Below are positions 1 to 9,390 of a stretch of 64,000 bases of DNA, piece after piece. Origin of the DNA: Kitasatospora sp. SolWspMP-SS2h. Lineage in GTDB: Bacteria > Actinomycetota > Actinomycetes > Streptomycetales > Streptomycetaceae. Below the pieces are notes generated by a model. It did no database searches and was not told the origin of the DNA. It was given only the letters and a program-made list of their open reading frames with translations. A program made the position numbers and the translations under genes. Numbering within the stretch: the first letter of the stretch is position 1; each line of letters opens with the position of its first letter. The stretch lies in the NCBI RefSeq assembly GCF_003259315.1, contig NZ_QLLT01000008.1, positions 62,001 to 126,000 on the forward strand. The letters run 5' to 3'.

Positions 1-1466
1 GGGCACAGGCCCCGGTCGACCTCGACGCCGCTCGCCGCCAGCTCGTCCGCGACGATCGTGCCGAGCAGCTTCACGCAGGAGCCGCAGTTGGTGCCCGCCC
101 GGGTGCACTTCTTCACCTCGGGGACGGTGGCGCACCGGTGGTCCGTGACGGCCGCCCGGACCGTGCCCTTGGTGACGTTGTTGCAGCTGCAGACCACCGC
201 GTCGTCGGGCAGCGCGGAGCCGCCCAGCGAGACCGCGGTGTCCGCGCCGGCCGGCAGCACCAGCGACTCGGCGGGGACGGGCAGCGGCCGCCCGGTACCC
301 GCCAGCGGGCGGAGCGTGGCGTAGGCCGAGGCGTCACCGACCAGGATGCCGCCGAGCAGCGCCCCCTCACCGGTCACCACCAGCTTCTTGTAGACGCCGG
401 AGCGGGAGTCGGAGTAGACCACGTCGAGCGAGCCGGGCGTGCGGCCGAAGGCGTCGCCGAAGCTGGCCACGTCGACGCCGAGCAGCTTGAGCTTGGTGGA
501 GAGGTCCGCGCCGGTGAACGGCTGCGGGGCCTGCTCGGCGAGCTGCCGGGCCACCGCGACGGCCATCTCGTAGCCGGGGGCGACCAGGCCGTACACCCGG
601 CCGTCCACCGCGAGGGCGCACTCGCCGATCGCGAAGACGTGCGGGTCGGAGGTGCGGCAGTGCTCGTCGATCGCGATGCCGCCGCGCTCACCGACCGTCA
701 GCCCGGCCTCGCGGGCCAGCTGGTCGCGGGGGCGGACACCGGCGGAGAACACCACCAGGTCGGTCGCCAGCTCGGAGTCGTCGGTGAAGGACATGCCGAC
801 CGCGCGCCCCCCGGCGACGGTGATCGCCTTGGTGCCGATGCCGGTGTGCACCACCACGCCCATCGACTCGATGGTCCGGCGCAGCGCAGCGCCGCCCGCC
901 TCGTCGACCTGGACGGGCATCAGGCGCGGCGCGAACTCCACCACGTGGGTCTCCAGGCTGAGGCCCCGCAGCGCACCGGCGGCCTCCAGCCCGAGCAGGC
1001 CGCCGCCGACCACCGCGCCGACCCGGGCCCCGGCCGCGTAGGACTCGATCGCCTGCAGGTCCTCGATGGTGCGGTAGACGAAGCACCCCTCGGCGTCCCG
1101 GCCGTCCACCGGGGGGACGAAGGGGTAGGAGCCGGTGGCCAGCACCAGGGTGTCGTACGGGAGGGTGCGCCCGGCGGCCGTGGTGACGGTCCGGGCCGCC
1201 GGGTCGAGTGAGACGGCGGGGGAGGAGAGGTGCACCTCGAACCCGTGCCGATCGGTGAAGCCCTCCTCGGCGAGCAGCAGGTCGTCCGCGCTCCGGCCGG
1301 AGAAGTACGAGGTCAGGCCGACCCGGTCGTAGGCGGGCCGGGGCTCCTCGGCGAGGACGACGACCCGGTAGCGGGCGGCCGCCCCGGTGTCGGCCAGGGC
1401 TTCCAGGAAGCGGTGGCCGACCATGCCGTAGCCGACCAGGAGCAGTGTGGGCTTGGTGGTGGTCAT
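1..1466 (-). CDS. nirB: Assimilatory nitrite reductase (NAD(P)H) large subunit, NirB; C-terminus cut by window edge
   Basis: About 488 codons are visible, starting at ATG 1466 with GGAGGG about 8 nt upstream. The N-terminal part is a flavoprotein pyridine-nucleotide reductase: an FAD-binding start (LLLVGYGMVGHRF) and a second Rossmann motif near residue 150 (GGGLLGLEAA). Next comes a BFD-like [2Fe-2S] domain near residues 425-480 with cysteines in CNCNNVTKGT and CTRAGTNCGSC. The sulfite/nitrite reductase core that carries siroheme and [4Fe-4S] lies beyond the left edge. NirB reduces nitrite to ammonium in the cytoplasm using NAD(P)H. A sirohydrochlorin chelatase-like gene at 4855 could supply the siroheme. 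A GlnR-like box about 190 nt upstream fits nitrogen control. Family assignment is firm; whether the missing C-terminus is intact cannot be seen. Confidence 0.93.
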   Translation of the reverse strand, partial: MTTTKPTLLLVGYGMVGHRFLEALADTGAAARYRVVVLAEEPRPAYDRVGLTSYFSGRSADDLLLAEEGFTDRHGFEVHLSSPAVSLDPAARTVTTAAGRTLPYDTLVLATGSYPFVPPVDGRDAEGCFVYRTIEDLQAIESYAAGARVGAVVGGGLLGLEAAGALRGLSLETHVVEFAPRLMPVQVDEAGGAALRRTIESMGVVVHTGIGTKAITVAGGRAVGMSFTDDSELATDLVVFSAGVRPRDQLAREAGLTVGERGGIAIDEHCRTSDPHVFAIGECALAVDGRVYGLVAPGYEMAVAVARQLAEQAPQPFTGADLSTKLKLLGVDVASFGDAFGRTPGSLDVVYSDSRSGVYKKLVVTGEGALLGGILVGDASAYATLRPLAGTGRPLPVPAESLVLPAGADTAVSLGGSALPDDAVVCSCNNVTKGTVRAAVTDHRCATVPEVKKCTRAGTNCGSCVKLLGTIVADELAASGVEVDRGLC

Positions 1467-1921
1467 CGGGAAGTCCCTCCGAGGTCGCGCTCCGGACGGT
1501 GGGGGCCGGAGCTGGCGGGCCGACCGGGCGCCGACCGGACCGCCGTCGGTCCGGGGCGCGGCACGCCTCCGGTCCCGCCGGAGGCCCCGACCGGGCGGGC
1601 CGCCGGTGGCCCGGAGCCCGGTCGCTGTCGTGCCACCGAGCATGTGCGGAGGGTGTTTCCCGACCGGGGCCGCGCTGTTTCACGGCCGGAACTTCGGCCT
1701 CAGCGGCACCGGGCGCCGACTGTGAGAGCGCCCGGTCCCGGCCCGGCCCGGCACCAGGCCCGGCCGGTTGCCCTTTACCAGGCGGCGGGCCCGCGCGGGG
1801 CGGGACCGCCGATCCGGAACGTGATTCGGGGAGAAGTCGGCACGAGGGGGTGGGGGAGTGCGTACCCTGCACGCAGGGGAACGGGTTCGAAGATCCGGTC
1901 CGAGTCCGGCCGGGAGCTGGC
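1467..1921. other. Divergent intergenic region between nirB and the HTH-Sel1 gene
   Basis: 455 bp without a gene. It holds the GlnR-like box (1655-1692) for nirB. On the plus strand there is a possible -10 hexamer TACCCT at 1863-1868, about 55 nt before the downstream ATG, without a clear -35. I see no RNA structure or other gene. Confidence 0.5.
1655..1692 (-). promoter_or_regulatory. GlnR-type binding box upstream of nirB
   Basis: Read on the minus strand the segment is GTTCC-n6-GAAAC-n6-GCCCC-n6-GAAAC. That is the a1-b1-a2-b2 spacing known for streptomycete GlnR boxes (gTnAC-n6-GaAAC repeated), with both GAAAC elements perfect and exactly 22 nt apart. The a2 half-site is poor. It lies about 190 nt upstream of the nirB start on the coding strand. 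GlnR control of nirB is known in Streptomyces; its use at this site is inferred. Confidence 0.65.
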
Positions 1922-4600
1922 ATGACAACAGACGTGCAGGTGAGGGGCCGGGCGACCCGCTCCGCGGTGCTGCGCGAACTCCTGCCGCTCTGGGACGAGG
2001 CCCGCCGGACCGGCGGCCGGACGATCACCCAGGAACGGCTCGCCCGCATCGCCGGGATCAGCCCCTCCACCCTGCGCGGCTGGCTGTCCGGGCGTTCGGT
2101 GCCCCGCGAGGCGGATCGACTCGCCGCGGTGGCCGGGGAGTTGGCCCGTGCCGCGGGTCGGCCGGTGCGGTCGGTCCGCCACTGGTCCGCCCTACTGGAG
2201 GCCGACCGCCGCCACGCCCGGCTCCCCCGGCAGCGGAACGACCGCCAGCCGCCCGAGCCGGCCGTCGGCGCGTCGTGCCCGGCCGTCCGGCGGTCGGTGA
2301 CCGTCCGGGGCGCCGAGGGCGCGGGCCGCCGCGTCCGGTCCACGGCGGCCGTCACGGTCGGCGGCGCCCGCCTGGCCGTGAGTAGCGGCCCCGTACCGGC
2401 CGGGGCGCGGTTGGTGAACCGCTACCGCTCGGCTCCGCCCGCCGCCCGGGCCGTCGTCGACGCGGCGCTGGACGCGGTGCGCCTCGGCCACCGTCCGGTC
2501 CTCCCGGCTGCGCTGCTGGCCGCGTCCGCCCCGCACTACCTGACGTCCCGAGAGCTCAGCGCCCTGCGCCCCGGCTGGGTGGCCGACGGGCTGGCCTACC
2601 TGCGCAAGGCGGTCCCCGGGGCGGGCGCGCTGCTGACCACCGGCCGGGCCGCGGGCAGCCGCACCGCGGGCAGCCGCACCGGGGACGGTCGACCCGCCGC
2701 CGGTCGGGCACCGTACGGCGCCGCGGCGGCCCGCGCGGCGGAGGCGCTCCGGACGGCGGGCGGCCACGAGGTGCGGATCGCCGAGGCCCTGGTGCGGCAG
2801 CTGCGGCCCGAACGGGAGGGGCGCACCGTTCCGGCCGGACTGTGGGAGGGCCTGGCCAGGTACGCACACCCCGCCGACCGGTCCGCCCTCGCGCGCTCGG
2901 CGGCGACCCGGGGCCTCACCCGGATCGCGGTCGGCCTCTGCGCCTCGGCCGCCGAATCGGGGGACCCGACCGCGCTCTCGATCGGCGCCGCCCTGCTCGC
3001 CGAGGCGGGCCGCACCGCCGAAGCGGCCGACTGGTACGGCGCCGCCGCCGACCGGGGAGTGCCGGAGGCCGCCGTCCGGGCGGCGGAACTGCTGGAGCGG
3101 GACGGCCGGTTCGCCCAGGCCGTCGACTGGTACGACCGGGCCGCCCAGCACGGGGACGTCGACGCCCACTGCCGCGGCGCCGAACTGCTCGGCCGGCACG
3201 GCGAGATCGCACCGGCGCTGCACCGGTTCGAGGCGGCCGCCCGGGCCGGCCACCCCACCGCCCGCCACCGGGCCGGCCGCCTGCTCGCCGAACTCGGCCG
3301 CACCGACGAGGCGTTGGAGTGGTTCGAACGGGCGGCGGCCGACGGGCACCCCGAGGCGGCCGCCGACGGCGCCAGGCTCTGCGCCGCCGCCGACCGGATC
3401 GACCAGGCGGTCGCCTGGTGGGAACGCGCCTGGGCCCTGGGAACGGCCGCCGGCGCGCACGAGGCGGCCCGCACGCTGGAGGCCGCCGGCCGGATCGACG
3501 AAGCCGCCGCCTGGTACGAGCGCGCGGCGGCGTCCGGCGACGAGACCGCCTGGCACGAGGCCGCGGCCCTGCTCGCCCGGCACGGCCAGTACGGCAACCT
3601 CCCCTGGTACGCGCACATCGGCGACCCGCAGGCGCTGCGCGAACGCGCCGAGCGGTGCGAACGGGCCGGCGACCCGGACGGCGCGCTCGACTGGTACCGG
3701 AAGGCGGCCGAGGCGGGCAGCGAGACCGCCCTCTTCCAGGGCGCCGACCTGCTGGAGCGGCACGGCGACCGCACCCGCGCCGTCCGCTGGTACGAACGCG
3801 CCGCCGCCCGCGGCGACGTCTACGCGATGCGCGAACTCGCCCGGCTGCTGGGCGAACTGGGCCGCCTCCGGGAGTCCGCCGACTGGTACCGGTCCGCGCT
3901 CGCGGCGGGCGGCCGCCCCGTCCTGCCCGTCCCCACCGCCGCGGCCCCGCTCGCGCCCGGCCTCGGACGGTTCGAGCTGCGGCAGCCGCAGGCACCCGTC
4001 GACCCGGCCCCGCCCCGGGCACCGGCCGCCCGCGCCGCGAGCCCGTCCGGACCGGGCACGCCCGGCGACGTCCCGGTGGACGTCCCCGCCGTCCGGCCCG
4101 GCCCGGCAACGCTGGACGAGGCGGTGGAACTGCTCAAGGAGGCCGGCCGGTTCTTCGAGGCGAGCCTGCTGCTGCGCTCCACCGACCGCCCGGAGCCGGA
4201 GCGGCTGCGCGAGGCGGCCCGGATGTTGTCCGGCGCGACCTGCGGCGACCGGGCCGTCGCCTGGGTGCAGCGGCTCGCCGACGGCGGCGACCGCCCGGCC
4301 GTCCGGGAGGCCGCCGAGATGCTGGAGAGCCGGGGCCGGGTCGACGACGCGCTCGCCTGGTACGGGCGGGCGGCGGACGGGGGCGACCGGGACGCCCTGC
4401 TCGCGGCGGCCCGGATGCTCGCCGAACGCCGCCGGCCGCAGCACGCCGCGGAGTGGTACCGCCGGGCCGCCGAGGCGGGCGACCCGCTGGCCCACCGGGA
4501 GGCGCTGATGCTCCTCCAGGAGTACGGCGAAGCGGCCCGCCCCTCCGTCGGGACCGGCGCACCTGCCGCAGCGGGTGAACCGGGCGACGACGGCCGGTGA
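1922..4600 (+). CDS. HTH domain plus Sel1/TPR repeat protein, 892 aa
   Basis: The ATG at 1922 is preceded by GGGAG. The frame is open further upstream, but the HTH begins soon after this start. Residues about 35-62 form an XRE-like helix-turn-helix (ITQERLARIAGISPSTLRGWLSG). A variable Ala/Arg/Gly-rich section follows to about residue 340. The protein then becomes a long array of about 36-residue Sel1/TPR units with the recurring signature A-x-x-W-Y-x-x-A-A-x-x-G. Around residues 670-715 there is a Pro/Ala-rich linker, then more repeats to the C-terminus. No signal peptide or catalytic motif is visible. Such solenoids are protein-interaction scaffolds, so a DNA-associated or transcription-factor scaffold role is inference. 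It lies between nirB and the chelatase gene, but nothing shows a functional link. Confidence 0.75.
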   Translation: MTTDVQVRGRATRSAVLRELLPLWDEARRTGGRTITQERLARIAGISPSTLRGWLSGRSVPREADRLAAVAGELARAAGRPVRSVRHWSALLEADRRHARLPRQRNDRQPPEPAVGASCPAVRRSVTVRGAEGAGRRVRSTAAVTVGGARLAVSSGPVPAGARLVNRYRSAPPAARAVVDAALDAVRLGHRPVLPAALLAASAPHYLTSRELSALRPGWVADGLAYLRKAVPGAGALLTTGRAAGSRTAGSRTGDGRPAAGRAPYGAAAARAAEALRTAGGHEVRIAEALVRQLRPEREGRTVPAGLWEGLARYAHPADRSALARSAATRGLTRIAVGLCASAAESGDPTALSIGAALLAEAGRTAEAADWYGAAADRGVPEAAVRAAELLERDGRFAQAVDWYDRAAQHGDVDAHCRGAELLGRHGEIAPALHRFEAAARAGHPTARHRAGRLLAELGRTDEALEWFERAAADGHPEAAADGARLCAAADRIDQAVAWWERAWALGTAAGAHEAARTLEAAGRIDEAAAWYERAAASGDETAWHEAAALLARHGQYGNLPWYAHIGDPQALRERAERCERAGDPDGALDWYRKAAEAGSETALFQGADLLERHGDRTRAVRWYERAAARGDVYAMRELARLLGELGRLRESADWYRSALAAGGRPVLPVPTAAAPLAPGLGRFELRQPQAPVDPAPPRAPAARAASPSGPGTPGDVPVDVPAVRPGPATLDEAVELLKEAGRFFEASLLLRSTDRPEPERLREAARMLSGATCGDRAVAWVQRLADGGDRPAVREAAEMLESRGRVDDALAWYGRAADGGDRDALLAAARMLAERRRPQHAAEWYRRAAEAGDPLAHREALMLLQEYGEAARPSVGTGAPAAAGEPGDDGR

Positions 4601-4854
4601 CCGGGCGCGGCCCCTGCCGCACCGTCGCCGCCTGCCGCCTGCCGACCGCCTGTTGCCGCCCTCCGGCGGCCCGGAGCGCCCGGGGCCCGGGCCGCCGAGT
4701 CCCGTTCGGGGCGCTGATCCGGGCGGGCCCACGGCCACCGGCGGACGGCGGCCGGGCCGCTCTCACCCGCGCGGAGCGGCCGGGTGAGAGCGGGGGAAAG
4801 CACCCGTGACAGGTGGGCAACCGGACCGAAACAGGGGTCCGGCAAGCTGGTGGT

Positions 4855-5607
4855 ATGACCACCACTCCACTCTCCGGCCGCACCGCCCCGCTGCGGGTGC
4901 TGCACGCGGCCCGCCGCCCGGCCCTGGTGCTGGTGGCGCACGGCTCGCACGACCCGGCCGCGTCCGCCGAACTCGGCCGGCTGCACGCCCGGCTGCGACG
5001 GGCCCGCCCGGAGCTGGACATCCGGCTCGGCCACCTCGGCCTGAACGACCCGCTGCTGCCCGAGGTGCTGGACGAGCTGAGCGGCCGGGTGGTCCTGGTG
5101 CCACTGCTGCTCAGCCGCGGCTACCACAGCAAGACGGACATCCCCCGGGTGCTGTCCGCCGCACCGCACCTGGCGGGGGAGTGCGCCCCGCCGCTCGGAC
5201 CGGACCCGCTGCTCACCGCGGCCCTGGCCGACCGCCTCGCGTCGGCCGGATGGCGCGGGGAGCCCGTGGTCCTCGCCGCCTCCGGCTCCCGCGACCAGGA
5301 CGCCGCCCGGGACACCGAGACCCAGGCCGGGCTGCTCGCGGACCACCTGGGCGTCACCGTCCGGCCCGGGTACGTGGCGGCGGGCGGCCCCAGCGTGGCC
5401 GCCCGCGTCGCCGAACTCACCGCCGAGGGCCACCCGCGGGTCGCCGTCGCCTCCTACTTCACCGCACCGGGAGACTTCGCCCGCCTGGCCGCCGCGGCCA
5501 GCGGCGCCCTGACCTCAGCTCCGCTCGGCGACCACCCGGCCCTGGCCCGGCTGGTCCTGGAGCGCTACCAGTCCTGCGTCAGCCGCCCCCTCCTCCTGGT
5601 CGGCTGA
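4855..5607 (+). CDS. Sirohydrochlorin chelatase / CbiX-SirB family protein
   Basis: 250 aa. The start chosen is ATG 4855, because an in-frame ATG 42 nt upstream only adds residues unlike the family. The N-terminal VLVAHGSHDPAA carries the conserved active-site histidine of class II chelatases. The typical LVPLLLSRGYHSKTDIP segment with a second conserved histidine follows near residues 82-99. Both half-domains of the CbiX fold are present (second half from about residue 140). The family inserts Fe2+ or Co2+ into sirohydrochlorin in the cytoplasm. Close to nirB, ferrochelation to siroheme is the likelier role. A cobaltochelatase role in B12 synthesis cannot be excluded by sequence alone. Confidence 0.82.
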   Translation: MTTTPLSGRTAPLRVLHAARRPALVLVAHGSHDPAASAELGRLHARLRRARPELDIRLGHLGLNDPLLPEVLDELSGRVVLVPLLLSRGYHSKTDIPRVLSAAPHLAGECAPPLGPDPLLTAALADRLASAGWRGEPVVLAASGSRDQDAARDTETQAGLLADHLGVTVRPGYVAAGGPSVAARVAELTAEGHPRVAVASYFTAPGDFARLAAAASGALTSAPLGDHPALARLVLERYQSCVSRPLLLVG

Positions 5608-5702
5608 GCCCCACCGCCACTGCCTCACCGCCACCACCTCACCGCCACCGGCCCACCGCCCGGGCCCGTCGCCCCCGGCCGGTCACCTGCGGCCCGTCAC
5701 CC

Positions 5703-7208
5703 TCAGCCCGCGTCGAGCGCGCACGCCGCGCCGCCCGCGGCGCCACCCGGCGCAGGAACCTCCGCTGCGCCTGCGGCCCTCCGGTCCTTCCGCACCTGCC
5801 CGGCCCGCGGTGCCACCGGAGGCACCGGCGTCATCCCATTCCCACTCCCGCTCCCGCTCCCGCCGACCGGCGCGCGGCGCTCGGTGGGCAGGTCGCGGAC
5901 GCGGCGCATCGGCGAGCACCAGAGGATCAGCGCGGCCAGCGGCACCCCGGCGGTCATCAGCCACATCGCGGGCCGCACGCCGAGCTGGGTGCCGAGCACG
6001 CCGGCCAGCAGCGAGCCCAGCGGGATGGAGCCGAAGTTGAGCACCGCGCTGCTGGCGGAGAGCCGGCCGAGCAGTTCCGGCGGGCAGTAGCGCTGCTGGA
6101 AGGTCGCCTTGATGACGTTCCCGGCGACGACGCCGCAGGTGGCGCCGAACCCGCCGATCAGGTACCAGGCCAGCCCGGCGCCGCGGCCGGTCAGCGGGAT
6201 GAGGACGGTCAGCGCGGGCAGGGCGAACTCCAGCACCAGCATCGCCCGCGAGCTGCCGAGCCGGGCGACGAGCCGACGGGCGACGGCCGCGCCGACGATG
6301 CCGCCGGTGGAGGCGAGCGCGACCAGCAGGCCGACGGTGCCCTCGCTGACGCCGACCTCGCGGATCAGGAAGACCACCAGCAGCGCCTGGTAGCCCGACA
6401 GGACCAGGTTGGAGGCCGCGCCGAACAGCGCGAAGGTGCGGAACCAGACGTCGGAGGCGAGCAGGCGCAGGCCCTCGCCGATCTCCCGGCCCAGCGCCCG
6501 CCGGGGCCGATCGCCGCAGTCGGGTTCGCGGTGGCCGATCCGGGCGGTGCACCAGAGCGAGAGCAGGAACGTCGCGGTGTTGGCCAGCAGCCCGTTGACC
6601 GGTCCGGCCAGCTGCGCGATCAGGCCGCCGCTGCCCAGTCCGGCGATGCCCGCCGCCGAGGCGCTGCCGTGCAGTTTGGCGTTGCCCTCGGCCTGGTCGG
6701 CGGGTTCGAGCAGCTGCGGCAGGTACGCGGTGTAGGCGGTCTGGAAGAACACCCCGGCGGCCCCGGCGAGCAGCGCGACGGTCAGCAGGTGCCCCAGTGT
6801 CAGCGTCCCGGCGAGCGCGGCCAGCGGGACGGTGGCGTACAGCAGCAGCGAGACGACGGTCGAGACGAGCATGATCGGGCGGCAGCGCAGCCGGTCCACC
6901 CACACTCCGGCGGGCAGCCCGATCAGCAGCCAGGGCAGCCAGCCCGCGGCGCTGAGCAGCCCGACCTGGAGGGTGCTCGCGTGCAGGGTGCTGACCGCGA
7001 CCAGCGGCAGGGCCAGCCCGGTGACCGCGGAGCCGTACTTGTTGGCGGTCTCGCCGATCCACAGCCTCCGGAAGTCGCGGTGCCGCCGCAGGAGTCCGGC
7101 GGGCGCGGGCGCGGGCACGGCCGAGGCGTCGAGCGCCGACCCGGCCGCGGCTCCGGCGTCGGGCCCGGGCGCGGCGGCGGGGCGGTCGCCGGTGGTGTTC
7201 GTGGTCAT
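5703..7208 (-). CDS. MFS transporter (enterobactin-exporter-like, 12 TM)
   Basis: 501 aa. The ATG at 7208 overlaps the stop of the upstream ArsR-type gene by 4 bp (ATGA), so the two are translationally coupled. An N-terminal Ala/Pro-rich extension of about 45 residues precedes the motif [27 protein letters not shown], typical of the MFS_3/EntS-like group. The loop after TM2 reads [13 protein letters not shown], a motif A variant. About 12 hydrophobic segments are visible, and the C-terminal tail is Gly/Ser/Ala-rich. Drug or metabolite efflux at the cytoplasmic membrane is the probable role; the substrate is unknown. The ArsR-family partner and its operator array suggest ligand-inducible expression. 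Confidence 0.85.
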   Translation of the reverse strand: MTTNTTGDRPAAAPGPDAGAAAGSALDASAVPAPAPAGLLRRHRDFRRLWIGETANKYGSAVTGLALPLVAVSTLHASTLQVGLLSAAGWLPWLLIGLPAGVWVDRLRCRPIMLVSTVVSLLLYATVPLAALAGTLTLGHLLTVALLAGAAGVFFQTAYTAYLPQLLEPADQAEGNAKLHGSASAAGIAGLGSGGLIAQLAGPVNGLLANTATFLLSLWCTARIGHREPDCGDRPRRALGREIGEGLRLLASDVWFRTFALFGAASNLVLSGYQALLVVFLIREVGVSEGTVGLLVALASTGGIVGAAVARRLVARLGSSRAMLVLEFALPALTVLIPLTGRGAGLAWYLIGGFGATCGVVAGNVIKATFQQRYCPPELLGRLSASSAVLNFGSIPLGSLLAGVLGTQLGVRPAMWLMTAGVPLAALILWCSPMRRVRDLPTERRAPVGGSGSGSGNGMTPVPPVAPRAGQVRKDRRAAGAAEVPAPGGAAGGAACALDAG

Positions 7209-7831
7209 GGCCGGTCGGCCTCCTTTCGGGGCAGTGCCTGGATCTGGACGACGACCGGCCGTGCCGCCGGGTCGGGGGCGACGTCCGGGGCGGGGGTGTG
7301 CCGGGCGACCACGGCAGCCAACTCGTCGATGAGGGACTGGAGTTGGGCGGGGGTCAGCCGCAGGTCGTTCCAGTCGGTGACGGAGCCGGCGCCGTGCCAC
7401 TCGCCCTCCCAGTCGGCGGCCAGTGAGTCGGCGACCCGCTGGTACTGCCGGCGCAGGTTCTCGGCCAGGTACACCGAGACCGCGGCCTGGGCGGAAGGGT
7501 CCTGGTCGAAGTCGGTGGCGGCCAGCACCAGGGCGCCGCGGGCGGCGCGCCACCAGCGTTCCCGCTTGGTGCCGCGGCCGGACTCCTCCTCGATGAAGCC
7601 GTGCGCGGCGAGGTGGCGCAGGTGCCAGCTGACGGTGCCGGTGGACTCGCCGGTGCGCTCGGACAGCCGGGCGGAGGTCGCGGGGCCGTTCAGCCGCAGC
7701 TCGTCCAGCAGTCGCATCCGCAACGGGTGGGCGAGCCCGCGCAGCGAACCCGCGTCCAGCCTGCGGCGCGGTGCGTCGGCGGGGCGGGGGGCGCGGTCGG
7801 CGGACGGGTCTTCGGGGCGGTGCTCGGTCAT
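7205..7831 (-). CDS. ArsR-family winged-helix transcriptional repressor
   Basis: 208 aa from ATG 7831. Residues about 25-95 form an ArsR/HTH_20-type winged helix: LRGLAHPLRMRLLDELRLNGPATSARLSE, then the recognition helix STGTVSWHLRHLAAHGFIEE. No CxC metal-binding motif is visible, so it is probably not a metal sensor. The C-terminal half is helical with several Trp residues and may bind a ligand. It heads a two-gene operon with the MFS transporter. Three overlapping palindromes lie only 15-61 nt upstream, at the expected promoter, which strongly suggests autoregulation. Confidence 0.85.
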   Translation of the reverse strand: MTEHRPEDPSADRAPRPADAPRRRLDAGSLRGLAHPLRMRLLDELRLNGPATSARLSERTGESTGTVSWHLRHLAAHGFIEEESGRGTKRERWWRAARGALVLAATDFDQDPSAQAAVSVYLAENLRRQYQRVADSLAADWEGEWHGAGSVTDWNDLRLTPAQLQSLIDELAAVVARHTPAPDVAPDPAARPVVVQIQALPRKEADRP

Positions 7832-7846
7832 GGGTCCAGAGTAGGT

Positions 7847-7892
7847 TGCAGAGAAGTCTCTGCATAGACCTCTTTGCAGAGAAGTCTCTGCA
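7847..7892. promoter_or_regulatory. Overlapping triple palindromic operator of the ArsR/MFS operon
   Basis: TGCAGAGAAGTCTCTGCA occurs perfectly at 7847-7864 and again at 7875-7892 (8-bp arms, 2-bp centre). The junction 7861-7878 reads TGCATAGACCTCTTTGCA, a degenerate third copy that shares its TGCA ends with both flanks. The array therefore has an exact 14-bp period. It covers the presumed promoter just upstream of the ArsR start and lies in an AT-richer island. Operator function is inferred from position and symmetry. Confidence 0.75.
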
Positions 7893-8000
7893 ATTTTTGA
7901 TCGACCCCCCACACCGCCCCCGCCCGCCACCTCCCGTTCGTGCGCCCGTTCGCGCGGCGCGGGGCGGGATGTCCGTCGTTCGGCGTACGGTGACTGGCAT

Positions 8001-9284
8001 ATGAAGAACACCGCTCCGTACGATCCGCAGTCCGAGGCGCGCTGGGTGCCCGAGCCCGACAAGCGGCCCGGCCGCACCGCCTTCCAACGGGACCGCGCCC
8101 GGGTGCTGCACTCCGCCGCGCTGCGCCGGCTGGCCGGGACGACCCAGGTGGTCGCGCCGATGCGCAGCGACTTCCCGCGCACCCGGCTGACGCACTCGCT
8201 GGAGTGCGCGCAGGTCGGCCGCGAGCTGGGCGCGGCGCTCGGCTGCGACCCGGACCTGGTGGAGACCGCCTGCCTGGCCCACGACATTGGCCACCCGCCG
8301 TTCGGCCACACCGGCGAGGAGGCGCTCGACCAGGCCGCCCGGGCCTGCGGCGGCTTCGAGGGCAACGCGCAGTCGCTGCGCATCCTGACCAGGCTGGAGC
8401 CCAAGCGCTTCGCTCCGCTGGACGAGCCCGAGGTCCGGCTCTCCCCGTGGCCCGGCCGCAGCGTCGGCCTGAACCTGACCCGCGCCGCGCTGGACGCCGC
8501 GACCAAGTACCCGTGGCCGCGCGGCCAGCACCCGGCCGACCCCGGGTCCACCAAGTACGGCGTGTACGGGGACGACCTGCCGGTGTTCCGCTGGCTGCGC
8601 ACCGGCGCGCCCGACGGCCGCAAGTGCTTCGAGGCCACCGTGATGGACTGGTCCGACGACGTCGCGTACTCCACCCACGACGTGGAGGACGGCCTGCAGG
8701 CCGGCCACATTGACCCGGCCGCGCTGCGCTCCCCGGAGGAGCGCGCCGAGCTGTTCAAGACCGCCGAGCGGTTCGTCCCCGGAGCCGGCCCGGAGGAGTT
8801 CGGCGAGGCGCTCGACCGCCTGCAGGCCGAGGACTGGTGGCCGGCCGGCTACGACGGCACCGCCCGCGCCCGGGCCGGCCTGAAGGACCTCACCAGCCAG
8901 CTGATCGGCCGCTTCTGCCTGGCCGCCGAGCAGGCCACCCGGGCCCGCTACGGCCCCGGCCCGCTCACCCGGTACGCCGCCGAGCTGGTCGTCCCGTACG
9001 GCGTCCGGCTGGAGTGCGCGGTGCTCAAGGCGGTCGCCGTCCGGTACGTGATGCAGCGCGCCGAGCAGGCCCAACTCCGCTCCCGCCAGCGGGTGGTGAT
9101 CGCCGAGCTGGCCGACGCCCTGATGGTCGACGCCCCGCACCGCCTGGACCCGGTGTTCGCCGCCCAGTACGCGGAGGCCGAGGACGACCGGGCCGCGCTG
9201 CGCAGCGTGATCGACCAGATCGCCACCCTCACCGACGCCTCCGCGCTCGCCCTGCACGCGAAGCTGGTCACCCGGCAGCCCTGA
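8001..9284 (+). CDS. dgt: Deoxyguanosinetriphosphate triphosphohydrolase-like protein
   Basis: 427 aa from ATG 8001. TACGGT lies 9 nt upstream and no good SD is present, so the leader is probably very short. The HD-domain signature is complete: [11 protein letters not shown] (His65) and [19 protein letters not shown] (His94, Asp95), plus a downstream metal-ligand aspartate ([17 protein letters not shown]). Length and motifs fit type 2 bacterial dGTPases, which hydrolyse dGTP to deoxyguanosine and tripolyphosphate and help control dNTP pools. The gene is immediately upstream of dnaG, an arrangement I recall from other actinobacteria, which ties it to replication. Confidence 0.92.
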   Translation: MKNTAPYDPQSEARWVPEPDKRPGRTAFQRDRARVLHSAALRRLAGTTQVVAPMRSDFPRTRLTHSLECAQVGRELGAALGCDPDLVETACLAHDIGHPPFGHTGEEALDQAARACGGFEGNAQSLRILTRLEPKRFAPLDEPEVRLSPWPGRSVGLNLTRAALDAATKYPWPRGQHPADPGSTKYGVYGDDLPVFRWLRTGAPDGRKCFEATVMDWSDDVAYSTHDVEDGLQAGHIDPAALRSPEERAELFKTAERFVPGAGPEEFGEALDRLQAEDWWPAGYDGTARARAGLKDLTSQLIGRFCLAAEQATRARYGPGPLTRYAAELVVPYGVRLECAVLKAVAVRYVMQRAEQAQLRSRQRVVIAELADALMVDAPHRLDPVFAAQYAEAEDDRAALRSVIDQIATLTDASALALHAKLVTRQP

Positions 9285-9378
9285 GTCGCCCGCGAGCCCT
9301 CGGCCGATCGGCGGCCCCGCCGCCCGGCAGCCCCACTCGGCCCCGGGCCGGGGCCCCGGAGTGTCAGCCCCGCTCCCG

Positions 9379-9390
9379 TAGACTTCCCGG
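9379..9390 (+). promoter_or_regulatory. Leaderless-type -10 element of dnaG
   Basis: TAGACT at 9379-9384 is followed by 6 nt and then the GTG start of dnaG. No Shine-Dalgarno sequence lies between. This places transcription initiation at or next to the start codon. There is no convincing -35. Confidence 0.5.

Noticed and set aside
1-1466. A truncated or pseudogene nirB
   Set aside because: The frame is open to the window edge with intact FAD, NAD(P) and BFD-like Fe-S motifs, so the truncation is only due to the window boundary.
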